Shown: in pieces, positions 9,717-20,705 of the stretch
Layout: each line of letters starts with the position of its first letter
Numbering within the stretch: the first letter of the stretch is position 1
Assembly: GCA_015143295.1 (NCBI GenBank)
Contig: CM026567.1
Span: 15,890,416-15,954,415, forward strand
Direction of reading: 5' to 3'
Length of the DNA stretch: 64,000 nt
From: Tetracentron sinense
Lineage: Eukaryota > Streptophyta > Magnoliopsida > Trochodendrales > Trochodendraceae
The notes under the pieces: generated by a model
Seen by the model: the letters and a program-made list of their open reading frames with translations, nothing else
Databases searched by the model: none
What the model was told of the DNA's origin: nothing
Position numbers and translations under genes: made by a program

Positions 9717-12680
9717 GCTAATGTTCTTACTCCGTTAGCTCTTTCCGACTCCGTTGTGGACTCTATCACCAATATTAAATTCAAAGGTGATAATTTTCTT
9801 GCGTAGCGATGCTCGGTTGAGCTTTATATTGGGGGTCGTTCTAAGATGGGCTGGAGACAGGTATTTTTGAGATTGCTAAGTGGAATGTCGAGAATTGCAT
9901 TATTTTAGGCTGGTTGTTTAATTATATGGAGCCTCAGATTGCCAGGAATTACATTTTCTATAAGGATTGTCACAAGGAGGATTGTTGGTAGAGGCGTGGA
10001 AAGAGGCGGACTGTACTACCTCGACACAGATTATGCTCCTGATTGTGTCTCATTTGCTACTGCTACTGTTTTTGTTTTCCCTTTTCCGTTGATGCTACTC
10101 ATGATACTTATCATTTATGGCATGCTAAACTTGGGCATGTTGGATCTAAAACTTTATGTTATTTGATTCCTACTTTTAGTAAATTTTGTTCTTATTTACT
10201 TTTCAATGTGATACTTGTGAGCTTACTAAATATGTTTGCATTGTTTATCCTTCTCGCATGCATATACGTCGTTCTATTTTTCAATTAGTTCATTCTGATG
10301 TTTGGGGACCATCTCCTGTTCCCTCAAGTGATGGATTTCGTTATTATGTTATTTTTATTGATGATTACACTCGGTCTACTTGGGTTTACTTTCTTAAGTT
10401 TAAGGATGAGGTGTTTTCGAAATTTTAGAAATTTCATGCTATGATTGTAACTCAGTTTGGTGGTCTTATTAAGACCCTTCGTTTTGATAATGGTGGTGAG
10501 TATCTCTTTGCTCTTTTTGTCCAGTTTCTTCAAACTCATGGTATTGCTCATCAACTTACCTGCCCTTACACGCCTCAACAAAATGACGTTGCTGAGCGCA
10601 AGAATCGTCATTTAGTCGGTGTCATTCGTTTTTTGTTGCAAGACATAAATAAAAGTGCTTAAGCCTTGTTGGTCTATGGTTCTTCTCACTGCCTGTTTTC
10701 TCATCAATTGGGCACCTTCTCGCATTCTTGATGACCTCTCACAATATCAGCTTCTTTACCGTCAAGTTCCTATTTTTCCCATTGAGCCACGGGTATTTGG
10801 CTGTACCTGCTTTATCCAGGATCTTCGTCAAAGTCATCAGAAATTGAATGATAAGGCTATTAGATGTGTCTTGTTGGTTACTCTATCACCTGTAACTCGG
10901 TCTCGTGATTTCTGTCTCTCTTGGTGTTACTTTTTTTCGAGACAATACCTTATTTCTCTCCTGCTCTTACTGTGCCTCCTATCTCTGTGTCTTTACCTAT
11001 TACAAGGGACCTTCCACAACAGAAGAAGTTTCTCCAGTACTCTCGCCAACAGTTGCCTAGTTCCCTCTCTGATACGTCTCTACCACAGTCTTCCCCGTAG
11101 GCCACTCCACGAGGTACTTCTTTGCCTTATGTTATTCTTATTCATTCTTCTGTTGTTGTTCCTCTTGTTACTCTCGCCTCCTGTTGCTCCTGTCGCAAGG
11201 ATGTTCACTCATGTGTTACTCCTTACCCTCTTGTCAAGTATGTTTGTTATTAGGTTGTCTCTCCCTCGTACCAGACTTTCCTTTCGATGATTGACTATGA
11301 CTATTCCTCGGTCTGTTGGTGTTGCTCTTCTTCATCTTGAGTAGAAGGGTGCTATGGTTGACGATATGAATGTCTTTCAGTCTAATCATACTTGGGATAT
11401 GGTTCCCCTTCTAGCTGGGAAGAAACATGTGGCTGTCGTTGGATTTTCACAGTCAAACATAACTCTGATGGCAGTGTTGCTCGGTATAAGGCTTGTCTTG
11501 TTGCCCGCGGCTTTACTCAGAGTTATAGGCTTGACTATGATGCTACTTTTGCTCCTGTGGCTAAACTTACTTTTGTTCGTGTTCTCGTCTCTCTTGCGGC
11601 AAATCAGAGTTGACCTCTCTATCAGTTGGATATCATGAATGCCTTTCTTAATGAGCATCTCACCGAGGAGGTATATATGGACCCCTTTCTTGGTTCCTGC
11701 TCCAGGGGAGTCTGGAAAGGTTTGTAGACTTCGGAAGTCTATATATGGTTTGAAGCAGTCACCTCGTGCTTGGTTCCATTGCTTTAGTGAAGTGGTCCTT
11801 AGCATAGGTTTCCAGCGATGTCACTCCGATTATATTGTCTTCATCAATTCTGACGCCTCAGGCCGCACTATTCTACTAGTATATGTTGATGATATCATCT
11901 TGACTAGTGATCTCATGTTAAGCGTTAGGTGAGGCATAACTTTGATGTCAAATATTTAGTCCATCTGAAGTACCTTCTTGGTCTGAAGATTGTTCGATCT
12001 AAGAAGGGAATTTTTTGTCACAATGGAAGTATGCTCTTGATCTGCTGAGTGATACTAGTATGAGTGGGTGTAAACCCACTACTTCTCCCATGGATCCGAA
12101 GCTCTCTTTGCATGATAGTGAGGGTGATCTTCTTTCAAATCCGTATGCCTACTAGCGTCTTGTGGGCCGTTTGATATATCTCACCCTCACACGACCTGAT
12201 ATTACATTTGTTGTCAGCATAGTTAGCCAGTTTATGCATGCTCCCTGTGCTTCACACCTTGCAGCTGTTCATCATATTCTTCGATATATCAAGGCTAAAC
12301 CCAGTTGTGGAGATCGCTCACATGGTCACCTCGATATATCCGACTATACAAATGCTGATTAGGCTGAATCTGCTACTGACTGTCGTTCCACCTCGAGCTA
12401 TTGTGCTTTCCTTGGAGGCAACTTAGTTGCGTGGAAGAGCAAAAAACAACCTGTGGTTTCTCGATCTAGTGCCGAAGCAGAATATCGAGCAATTCCTCAT
12501 GGCACTAGTGAAATCTTATTGCTTCGCTCTCTCATCTTTGAGTTAGAGTTTCTTGTTAAAGGTCCTATGTCCTTATATTGTGATAATGAGGCTGCCGCGA
12601 AGATTGCCTCTGATTCTGTGCTTCATGAGCAGACAAAGCACAATGAGGTTTATATTCATTTTCTCTGTTATAATGTTTGA
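9717..12680 (+). pseudogene. Copia gag-pol, degenerate
   Basis: Domain order is copia-type: gag N-terminal remnant (about 9718-9955), a deletion, GAG-pre-integrase zinc region (YHLWHAKLGHV then CDTCELTK, 10110-10240), and the integrase core (HSDVWGP, IDDYTR, DNGGEY, VAERKNRH; 10270-10650). A decayed linker follows, then reverse transcriptase (VARGFTQ, IYGLKQSPRAW, LVYVDDI; 11340-11930) and RNase H (SRSSAEAEYRA, LYCDNEAA; 12150-12680). Integrase preceding RT identifies Ty1-copia. Stops at about 9808, 10430, 10662 and 12361 and many frame changes make it non-functional. Protease and most of gag, including the zinc knuckle, are lost. Confidence 0.93.
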
Positions 12681-12811
12681 CATTGTTCATTATCTCTTCG
12701 GCATGTTTCGTCTTCTCAACAACTTGCTAACATCTTCATCAAGCCTGTTGACCCTGTTATTCTTTGGGATGTTATTGTCAAGCTGGGCATACTTAATGTT
12801 TATGCTTCATC

Positions 12812-12822
12812 TTGAGGGAGAG
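12812..12822 (+). other. Polypurine tract of copia element
   Basis: Purine-rich TTGAGGGAGAG immediately before the 3' LTR; the family uses this to prime plus-strand DNA. Confidence 0.85.
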
Positions 12823-13006
12823 TGTTGATATATGTAATAGCGGGAGTATATTTGTAAAAGGCATATATGTAATGTTCTCTCTTTATAAAAGATATTAGTA
12901 GGGTTCTCAATCCCTAACTAAGCAATTTACCCTAATATCTATTCTTCCTCTTTTTTCTCTCTTTCTCCTCTCTAAATCGTAAAACCTCCAAACCCATTCT
13001 CCAACT
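12823..13006 (+). repeat. 3' LTR of copia element
   Basis: 184 bp, matching 4915-5098 with about 25 substitutions and no length change. It is followed by the duplication ACAAG at 13007-13011. Confidence 0.93.
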
Positions 13007-13085
13007 ACAAGAAGATACGGGTTTATTACTAAAGTATTAGCAAAATAGAAGGGGTATTTGTAAGGGTCAAAACATGGGGGGATAT

Positions 13086-13385
13086 CAATACTATAATATA
13101 AAGAAATAAGACTCCCTTTTTTAATCTCCAAACTCCAATCCCCGAAATTATAGGAGTGATGACATGGCACCTCAAAAAGGACAATGATTTTAGGGGAGAA
13201 TGAATTTAAGAGATTGTGATAAGAGGGATAGAGACGTATTAATTCATGAGAGGGATTTTAGGGGATTGTGATAAGAGGATATAGAGAAACTATGTAGAGA
13301 TATATTATTTTTTTTGTTTTTTTTTTCACACCCATTATTTTTATTTAAACATGTGCATCACACGGGATCTATGCTAATATATATA
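13086..13385. mobile_element. ~300-bp insertion absent from paralogue, MITE-like
   Basis: The sequence between GGGGATATC and GCTTTACAG here is about 300 bp, but only about 11 bp in the paralogue near 54900. The extra DNA is A/T-rich and begins and ends in TA-rich CTATAATATA/TATATATAG, so it looks like a small non-coding transposon. Ends and family are not certain. Confidence 0.5.
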
Positions 13386-13654
13386 TAGGCTTTACAGATC
13401 AGAAAATGGTGATGTATGGCCTGGCCAAACTGAGGCAACTTGATTTTCCGAGTATTTGAATGATCTTTTGAATGTCCGGTTTGACTGCTATAATAAGGTT
13501 GCAGCTACCTAGGATGAACCAATATACAAGATAAGCCATAATACTCCCTTGTTGATGTCTATCACTTGTTCAAATAATTGTTATACATGCTACTAAATAT
13601 ACGTTGATGGATGAGTTGATGTTTGTGATCGCTAATAATACATGATCTTCCACT

Positions 13655-13770
13655 GCTTATGCCTAGGTATTTGCTCCCCACCATAGATGGGTTATCAGGG
13701 AAGTGGTTGCTGCAGGGATGCATGCCCTTCCTACAAAGGCTCAGCTCTTGAAGAAGCTCAATGAAGATGG
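13655..13770 (+). pseudogene. Broken copy of the exon at 55166-55311
   Basis: It aligns to the exon-like block at 55166-55311, sharing the segment encoding ALPTKAQLLKKLNEDG and the GT after it. The upstream half is altered, with a stop in the frame (GCCTAG near 13663). The parent gene is not recognised. It was probably inactivated after the segment was duplicated. Confidence 0.55.
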
Positions 13771-13860
13771 TAATTGCATGCCCAATTTGATACCCGTGTT
13801 TCCAACTTTCCATAGTTAAAGACCCCTTGATTAATTACTTGCGAGATTTTTTGAGTTAAC

Positions 13861-14340
13861 ATACATAGGTCAAGGGGTCGAGCCTGTTACTCAATGTGTT
13901 GACATACTGAACTGGAACCATTAGATCAATGTTTGATCAACCAGTCTGACCTGTCAGACTAGCCGAACCGGTTGTATTTTCATGGGTCATGGTTTGTTTT
14001 GACCTGTGGGTCCGGCCCTTTTCTCAACCTAATCAGGTTGGGTTTTGATCTGTTGGGTCATGGTACAGGTACCTGATTAATTGATGAAAATAAGCAAGTG
14101 TATACAATAAATAAAGTGCTAATTAAGTTTTAAAGGTTATTATAATTTAAAATTTAACTAATTTGATTGTTCTTCTTTTGTTTAAATGGGCTAGGCAAGC
14201 TGATTGGGGTGAAGGTCCTCTATTGGAGTGTGTTGGTTTGCTTTTCAACCCGTCTATACTATATAAACCTGTCGGGTTAAGGTTGAGTAGAACTGTAGAG
14301 CTCATTGCGTGTAGGCCAACCTGACCCAATGCCACCCTTA
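13861..14340. other. Degenerate repeat, possibly hAT-derived
   Basis: This stretch is rich in GGGTT/GACCC-type words. Its right end reads, on the minus strand, TAAGGGTGGCATTGGGTC, reminiscent of plant hAT ends that start TAGGGGTG. No matching left end or duplication was found and no gene is seen. Confidence 0.3.
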
Positions 14341-15287
14341 ATTAGGTGACAGGTTTAAGTTGATTTCTTACAAACCAACTAAAGCTCGATGGACTAGTTG
14401 AATAACTTATTAAGTTTCTTTGACATGAAGCAATTGAGATTGAGGATTATTCGAGTGCCTTAACTATCTGGATCCTGTTAGATCTGAATAATTGGACTGA
14501 CTTGGTCAAATACTCGACTCAGATTCAAATTATACTGGACTTGGAAATTCTTCAAAATTGATTTCAACATTCAAGCTGTTAGATATGTACTTATTTACAG
14601 ACGTGAATATGATATGTTACATTCCATGTTCTTTGTTACTTTCAGAGACCCTCGGCAAGGATTCAGATGCAAAATTATGTCAATACTTTGGTTCCTGTCA
14701 TTTGTACATTGACAATCTATTCCTTTCAAGAAAATTGAGTGTAGACGGTGATTCATGGGGCCCATTTGATTGGCTCATACGTTTGATTTGGATTGATTCT
14801 CTTAATAATAGAAAACTGGGCTTGATCTGCCTTGTTGCTGTTCATGTTAATTAATACGAATTGTTAAAGCTTCGGGGCTACCTTTCCTTTCAGGAAGAGT
14901 GATCCCGGGCCAGCATTCCTGCAAGGAATGGAACCATTGCATTTATTCACATGAAGTTTTTTCTATGCTAATATAATGAGTCAGAATTTCGAATATGTAG
15001 ATTTCAGGGTTGATTGCTTGGGATGCAATATGTGGAGCTTGGCATATTAGGTGGTATTGGTACTGCTCAAGAGTGATGCAGTCGTGCTTCTATTGCGATC
15101 CATCAGTTGAGGCATGGAATTGTAGCCATATTTCCATCAAATCAAGGTAAGGATAACCACACCTAAGATGGCTTATATAAAAATTTTTGAACTATGGTAC
15201 TATGGTTTACCAATTACAGTAAATTGAGCAACGTGGATACTTTCATGAAAGAAACTGAAAGAAACAAAAAGGGTCTATGCATTGCAG
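14341..15287. other. No recognisable feature
   Basis: Non-repetitive within this window and A/T-rich. One 98-codon open frame (14558-14854, plus) resembles nothing I know. A host intron or intergenic DNA is equally possible. Confidence 0.4.
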
Positions 15288-15411
15288 GAGCGGGAACTAA
15301 GAACAGCTCCAAGCAAGATGGCAGTTTGTCACCAATATTTCTCACGTCCGGACTTCACAAGCCAAGATCATCTATCCAATCAGCAAACCCACCCAAAAAT
15401 CTGTTGGCAAG
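15288..15411 (+). other. Exon-like block, unknown gene
   Basis: An open stretch is bounded by an acceptor-like TTGCAG (ending 15287) and a donor-like GGTAATG (cut after 15411), and would encode a Ser/Lys-rich peptide containing GTKNSSKQDG. It is 124 bp long. The splice-like borders are the only support, and no family is recognised. Just downstream the sequence turns into G-runs and repeat DNA. Confidence 0.25.
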
Positions 15412-15422
15412 GTAATGCCTAA

Positions 15423-15498
15423 GGGGGGGGGGGGGGGGGTGAATAGGGTCTATGGCAGTCAAGATTAAAATTATGGGGGGGGGGGGGGGGGGGGGGGG
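15423..15498. repeat. Two poly-G runs (17 and 24 G)
   Basis: G-runs at 15423-15439 and 15475-15498 flank GTGAATAGGG. A G-run followed by GTGAATAGG is a common start of a dispersed plant repeat. Run lengths are unreliable in assemblies. Confidence 0.7.
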
Positions 15499-15819
15499 AA
15501 AACCTCTTCCAAGGCCGGAAATTCAAAATATTTCAACACAGGATTAAACAAGAAAAGTGTGAAAGTAAAAGATAAGGAGTTAGAAGAAATACAACACAAA
15601 GATTTGTTCACGAGATTCAGCAATACAGCCTACTCCCCGCCTCAAAAGCTACCAGCTACAGGATCATCACGATCTTAATCGCACGATCCCTCACGGGTGG
15701 AGCCCAAACCCTACAAATCTCTCGTACCGGTCAAGATATTCCCTTTACATGCCTCCTTTCGGCCCAACTAAAACCTTTCAAGTCACCGCTCTTTTGATAG
15801 AACTAAAGGTTAGAGCTTT
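15499..15819. other. Dispersed-repeat sequence, no gene
   Basis: Continues from the G-run and GTGAATAGG start into moderately GC-rich DNA with no coding signature. Probably part of an LTR-type repeat, but no partner copy is in the window. Confidence 0.35.
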
Positions 15820-15919
15820 AGTGCAAGAATCCTAGATTCTTTGGACTGACTTCAATAAAAGGGTTTGATGCAGCGGACTTACCGCGCTCCCTGCCATGCG
15901 CTGGTACGACTGGCGCCGC

Positions 15920-16019
15920 NNNNNNNNNNNNNNNNNNNNNNNNNNNNNNNNNNNNNNNNNNNNNNNNNNNNNNNNNNNNNNNNNNNNNNNNNNNNNNNNN
16001 NNNNNNNNNNNNNNNNNNN
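15920..16019. other. Assembly gap, exactly 100 N
   Basis: One hundred consecutive N, the conventional size for a gap of unknown length. Apparent open frames across it are artefacts, and the two sides may not be adjacent in the genome. Confidence 0.98.
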
Positions 16020-16250
16020 AAGCATGACGGCTTGATGGGTATGATAGCTGGAGATGAACCAGCAACGTTTCTTGGCCTTCCTACAACAGCAGCGAAGGAG
16101 AGAAGGGGTGGATCAGGCGGCCGTGAGGATGATCCTCCCTCCAAGCCGCCGGAAACCCTAGGGTTTTCCATGGAGATTGTTTGAAAACTTTCCAATATTA
16201 GATGCCAATATGCACCTAACAGAATCCTTTGCTAAAATGCACCTCCCAAA
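16020..16250 (-). mobile_element. 5' end of a LINE (ORF1 start), truncated at gap
   Basis: On the minus strand a start near 16168-16195 leads into GGSSSRPPDPP and SFAAVVG, closely parallel to the ORF1 start of the LINE at 4262 (NSSSRPPDQQ, SFAEVVAA). The upstream region is also similar: AAACCCTAGG before the start and an ATGCACCTCC-like block. Only the first ~55 codons precede the gap. The sequence left of the gap (15820-15919) does not clearly continue ORF1. Confidence 0.7.
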
Positions 16251-16369
16251 AAAAAAAAAAAAAAACGAGTTGTTTAATCCTTTTATTTTTTTTTTAAAAC
16301 TCAATAATAATTTCGCATAAACAACACAATATATTTATCAGCGAATTGGATTAAAACGAGCCTAACCTG

Positions 16370-16381
16370 GCTCTGATACCA
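16370..16381 (-). other. Primer-binding site, initiator Met-tRNA
   Basis: The minus strand reads TGGTATCAGAGC one base inside the LTR that starts at 16383, marking the element as minus-strand. Confidence 0.8.
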
Positions 16382-16382
16382 A

Positions 16383-16916
16383 TGTTATATATTTTATCCA
16401 TAAGCACACAACAATTAAATATGACCCTGCAGATATATATGGACCGGGTTAGAGTTCTTACTCAATAGCGGAAGACCCGGATCTTTCATCGATTTGTTAC
16501 ACTGTCACGATCCTCTTTAGCCCTTGTGTGTGTCCTGTTCTCGTAGGATGAAAGGTAGCTACGATCGAGTTTCCCCTTGCGATTCCACGGTTCAAATCCA
16601 AGAGAGAGAGCTTGGATATTCTCACAGAAAAAATTTTCTTTTTTCTGAGAGAGAAGAGAATTATGGAAGATACATGCATTCTCCTGATAAGGAATTATCT
16701 TATATAGAATAGTCTCCCACTAAGTCACAACCTCTTCTCCCTTTTTTGGGGAGAGTGAGAAGTTATCCCTATTATTATGTTAGTGGATAACATGGAGGTT
16801 ATCTGAACTTATCAGATTACCTACATGGACTATCCATCTGGGCTCTCATGACCCGCAACCATGTGGGTGGATCAAAAGCTCGGGTGAGGCCCAACCCGAC
16901 TCATAAATTCCTAACA
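16383..16916 (-). repeat. Lone LTR (534 bp) with primer site
   Basis: Begins TGTTATATATTTT and ends ATTCCTAACA, giving TGTTA/TAACA ends, and is preceded by a Met-tRNA primer site. It is therefore the 5' LTR, in element orientation, of a minus-strand element. The internal side runs into the LINE scrap and the gap, and no partner LTR is in the window. Probably copia-type by length, which is inference. Confidence 0.7.
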
Positions 16917-17974
16917 AGTTGCAAGAGCTCCAATGCCCAAGCTAACATCACGTGCTGACTCTACTAACATAGATAAATGATGCCTAAACCCAAAAAAAAA
17001 AGACATTGCTCACAGTGATTTGGAGATCTTGAAGCCCACATTAGTCCTGAGTCTTGACTGAGTCAATACTTTAAAATGTTAAATTTAACAGGAATCACTT
17101 ACCCTTCCAAACTATATTCTCACCACCTACTCTACAACAAATTTAGTGGTCAATTGTAGAGCTGCCAAAACCTGTCAACAATTGTTACTTATCCTTAAAA
17201 TTCCATCCATCCCAACTGAACCTTGTTGTATAACTCTTAATTCATCAGCACACAACCAGAGACTCTCTTCCCCTTCCCAATAATATGGAGCACTGTAAAC
17301 TGAACATACAATGCAACCTTGGTTTCTGAAAAAAAAAATTTTAAAAATGTAATCGTGAGAGTTAAAAAAAATAATCAGGGTTAAAAGGATAGTTTAAGGG
17401 TATTGTGAGTGGGCTAGAAGGTTTTGGTTTAGTGAGGCCAGACCAAATCCCACCCCCCTTTATCATACTTAAGGTAAATGTGCAAGTAATGGGGGTAAAT
17501 GTTTTTGGCCATTGTCTATACCTCTATAAGAAAACGGATAGAAAACACCGACATTCCCTTTTTTCGGCGAACTCTCTGTTACTTAAAATGTATCTGGTTG
17601 CCATGAGGCTTGAAGCACAGACGCATAGTTTTTGTGGTCGAATTTTTCCTTTCCTATAAGAGATTAATTTGAGCCGGAGCTCCGCTTCACGGGCGTTGAA
17701 GCGGACTCCAGTTTTTAGACAATAGCTATGGCATGTTTGTAATTACTTAAAGAGGCTTGGGCAATTTTGCAAGACACCAAATTATAAGATTGCTACCGTG
17801 ATAGTGTAAAAAGGGAACTTCGTGAACCAGAGCTCTTCTTTGTATTAAAACTGTTCTTGTAATACTCATATCAATTCTCCAGTCCATTCTTCCCAGAATT
17901 GTTCCACGACCCAAAACCGACCCACCAATAATATTTAAAAAAAAAAAGAAGGGAAATGCTTAACTTATTGCCGC
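16917..17974. other. No recognisable feature
   Basis: A/T-rich DNA with poly-A tracts. An 84-codon open frame at 17405-17659 (plus) has no recognisable domain. Confidence 0.4.
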
Positions 17975-18437
17975 ATTAGACTATATAGTCTAATGTGCAG
18001 TCTTCATTTGTCCATGCCCCCTTTTAACACACATGTAGTTAAGTGTCAACCAAAAAGGAAAACTAGTAGTTAAGATTTATCTCTATTATCTCACCTATTC
18101 ATGCCACCGCCTCACTGATTCGAGTTTGGATCATATTCAATCGCGATCAAACTCAGGAAATTCGGGGAACAATCACACCCACAAGCAGGGGCAGAGCTAG
18201 GATTCATTAGACTACGTAGTCTAATGTGCAGTCCTCATTTGTCCATACCCCCTTTTTACCACACATGTAGTTAAGTGTTAACCAAAAAAAAAAACTAGTA
18301 GTTAAGATTTATCTCTATTATCTCACCTATTCATGCCACCGCCTCACTGATTCGAGTTTGGATCATATTCAATCGCGATCAAACTCCGGAAATCTGGGGA
18401 ACAATCACACCCACAAATAGGGGCAGAGCTAGGATTC
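17975..18437. repeat. Tandem duplication, 231-bp unit, two copies
   Basis: Copy 1 (17975-18205) and copy 2 (18206-18437) both start ATTAGACTA with a near-palindrome (TTAGACTATATAGTCTAA in copy 1) and end GCAGAGCTAGGATTC. By eye they differ at about 15-20 positions. The unit includes the GTTAAG-type block shared with MITE-like DNA elsewhere in the window. Confidence 0.9.
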
Positions 18438-19000
18438 TCTTGAAGGAGGGCTAACAATGGGGGGTTAAGGAGCGTAGCCCCCCCAATTTTTTTTTTTTAG
18501 GACCAAGTTCATGGGCCATCGTGTTTGGTCCGTGTTTGTAAAGAAAATATATTTTTTTTAAAAAGAGTTTAGGGAGGCTAGAGCCCCTTCCTGAGGCTCC
18601 GCCCCTCTCCTAGGCTATTAATACTAAGAAAAATGTTTAACTTACCTTTGCATTTATAGTCAAATGTGTGGCCCTCATTGTTCCATGTTACCATTTTTAA
18701 CACCTATCAACTATGGTTAAGATTCACTCACTTTTAGGGTTAAGTAATCTAACCTTTGGTTTTTTAAAAAAGAAAAAATAGAAAAATATTAATCTTAATT
18801 TTCTAAGGTTTATCCTTAGTTAAAGGGGTGTTAAAAGGGATAGTAATTTTTTTTCTCAAAATTTCAGTGGGGCGTCAGCCCCCCTGGCCCATGTGGCTCC
18901 GCCCCTGCGCACAAGTCAACACACGCCCCTCTTAACTTTATTAACTATAGTTAAGATTCACTAATCCTTATGGTTAAACAATTTAACCTTGGTTTAATTC
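18438..19000. repeat. Decayed MITE-like repeats
   Basis: Several copies of a GGTTAAGATTCACT core, in both settings with and without GGCTCCGCCCCT, recur here at about 18715, 18840 and 18950. The same core appears in the MITE at 36221-36495 and the foldback at 56673-56884. No complete ends are identified. Confidence 0.5.
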
Positions 19001-20050
19001 ATTTGGATTTGTTTGTACAGGTTCTGGCAAAAATATGATCGAAATCAACGGTTCTTGATCTTGATTGAATTCTCCCCTTTTTTTTGCCCCACCTTTATTT
19101 GACTTAGGTCAAGAATTAAATGGATCATACGATCCTCACCGTCTGATCCCCTATCTGGAATAAAGTCATTGTTTTGTAAGTTGCAGCTGCCATACAAGAG
19201 TGGTATCCATTTCTTTTTTTGGGGGGGAAATAAATTTACACCCCTTGATGTTTGACAAAAATACACGTAGTCCCGCTCAGCTTTTAGAAAATATATTAGT
19301 TACCCCTATTTTTCAAAATAATGGCACTTGCATCCCTTCTGTCAGTTGACCGTCACTTGATTGATAGAATCGCTGATGTTATGGGATAAAGTATATAAAC
19401 TTCAGATATTACCCCTCCCCTCTACGAAAGTCGTATCAATTTTTTCCCCACAAATCATGAAATCGAAACTCTAGACCATCTTGGCTCCAGTGGCAATAGA
19501 AAACCTAGACCATCTCGGCTCCAGCGCCAATTGATTCTCTAGCAATTGCCATATCACCTTCTCCGGTAATTTTTCCCGCTTTGCTTTCTTTGATTGTTAT
19601 TTTTTTGCATCATCGTTTCCGGTAGATCCGGCGCAAGAAAGATAGATCGTAGTTTTTCTTCTTGGAGGTTCCACATGTCTAGTTCAAACCTTTAGAATAT
19701 GAATGAAACCGCTTGGAGGCCCACATGTCTGATTCAGGCGAGATGAAACCTCTCATTGACTCTACTGTATCGAGTAAGTTGTGGGTATGAGCAAGATGCT
19801 CGATTTATCTTGCTTGCACAGACCAGAATTTTTTGTTTAGTAGGCCAGGAGTGGAGATGAGATTGAGTTGTTTTTGCATCCCAACCACTCTCACTTTTGA
19901 TTCTCAACCTTCAGGAATGGTCGTGTTCTCGGACAAGCTACTCATCGTATTTGGTTCAATTTCTTGTTAGTGTGGTTTTAAGTTTCTTGTATGTGTGATG
20001 ACATGTGTAATAATGATTTTATTTCTAGTCTTAATTTTTTCGGGAACTTA
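19001..20050. other. No recognisable feature
   Basis: No coding domain or repeat structure found. The DNA immediately upstream of the patatin-like exon ends in CTTACAG at 20053, a plausible splice acceptor, so part of this could be relict intron. Confidence 0.35.
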
Positions 20051-20060
20051 CAGTGAAATA

Positions 20061-20358
20061 ATGGCATATGATGGATCATCTATGCTGGAACAGGATCACA
20101 CGTTGATGGGTGATGCCTCATCAGTGGATATTACGATTGAATATTGCGATTGAAGAGAACTTGATAAATCTGGTGAATATTGGTGAAGATCTTCTAAAGA
20201 AGCCGGTGTCATGGTCGAACTCAGTGCAGACAGGTAGGAGAGAGATGATGAAGGAAGAGGAGATACAGGAGACCAATGAGGAAACCCTCATTCGCTTTGC
20301 TAAGATACTCTCAGATGAACACAAGCTGAGGAAGGCCCGACTTGCTGGAGATCATTAG
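20061..20358 (+). pseudogene. Patatin-like phospholipase, terminal-exon remnant
   Basis: The translation matches the C-terminal end typical of plant patatin-like (pPLA-II) acyl hydrolases. One frame gives LEQDHTLMGDASSVDI from about 20061. After a +1 shift near 20130-20145 the other frame gives ENLINLVNIGEDLLKKPVS, then TNEETLIRFAKILSDEHKLRKA and a stop at 20356-20358. The family hydrolyses membrane lipids with a Ser-Asp dyad in the N-terminal domain, and none of that domain is present here. A splice-acceptor-like CTTACAG precedes the block. The frameshift and missing 5' exons mark it as a fragment. The neighbouring segmental duplication may be its old 3' flank. Confidence 0.72.
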
Positions 20359-20705
20359 TAAAAGAGGATCATGATTTTTGATTTAATACGTTTGTTGTAT
20401 TTAGAAGGTTGTTCGTTGAAGGTTGATTGGGATTTTTTTGAGAATTTTCAATCGAAATTATCTTTTTCAACCCACAAAGCAATAAAGTCTCCTTTCTTGG
20501 AATCTGGAAGATAGCATAAAGATTTTTGAGATTTTATTTTTTCAGTGGACTTCAACACATTTCTTGGTTTTACAGTGATGTTTAAGAAAAAAAGAAACCA
20601 TTTATATCTCGGAGCTCCGGTTGAATAGCCAACTGGTGGTACACTTGGAAGAACAGAACGAAATTGGTTTGGAATTGGGGGGGGGGGGTTTAGAAGCTAG
20701 GGCAC

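Larger units (their letters stand above)
4915..13006 (+). mobile_element. Ty1-copia LTR retrotransposon, old, with nested insertion
   Basis: Two 184-bp LTRs (4915-5098 and 12823-13006) begin TGTTG and end CAACT. The element is flanked by the 5-bp duplication ACAAG (4910-4914 and 13007-13011). It has a Met-tRNA primer site after the left LTR and a purine tract before the right LTR. By eye the LTRs differ at about 25 of 184 positions, so it is an old insertion. The gag-pol region is broken, and a 4.1-kb non-autonomous LTR element sits in its leader. The uninterrupted paralogue of the target near 54757-54850 confirms both boundaries. Confidence 0.95.
13012..13810. repeat. Host segment duplicated at 54820-55345
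   Basis: With 4840-4914 on the far side of the copia insertion, this stretch aligns through most of its length to 54757-55345, including the block around GATCAGAAAATGGTGATG and the exon-like block near 13690-13770. The copy here differs by an extra ~300 bp (13086-13385), so the duplication predates that insertion and the copia insertion. Confidence 0.88.

Noticed and set aside
13861..14340. Complete hAT element
   Set aside because: Only one plausible end; no matching inverted repeat or 8-bp duplication found.
15818..16195. Open frame running through the N gap
   Set aside because: The N positions translate as unknown residues; continuity across an unsized gap is not evidence of a gene.
16383..16916. 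Solo LTR
   Set aside because: A Met-tRNA primer site abuts it, so it retains internal sequence and is not a recombined solo LTR; no TSD seen either.
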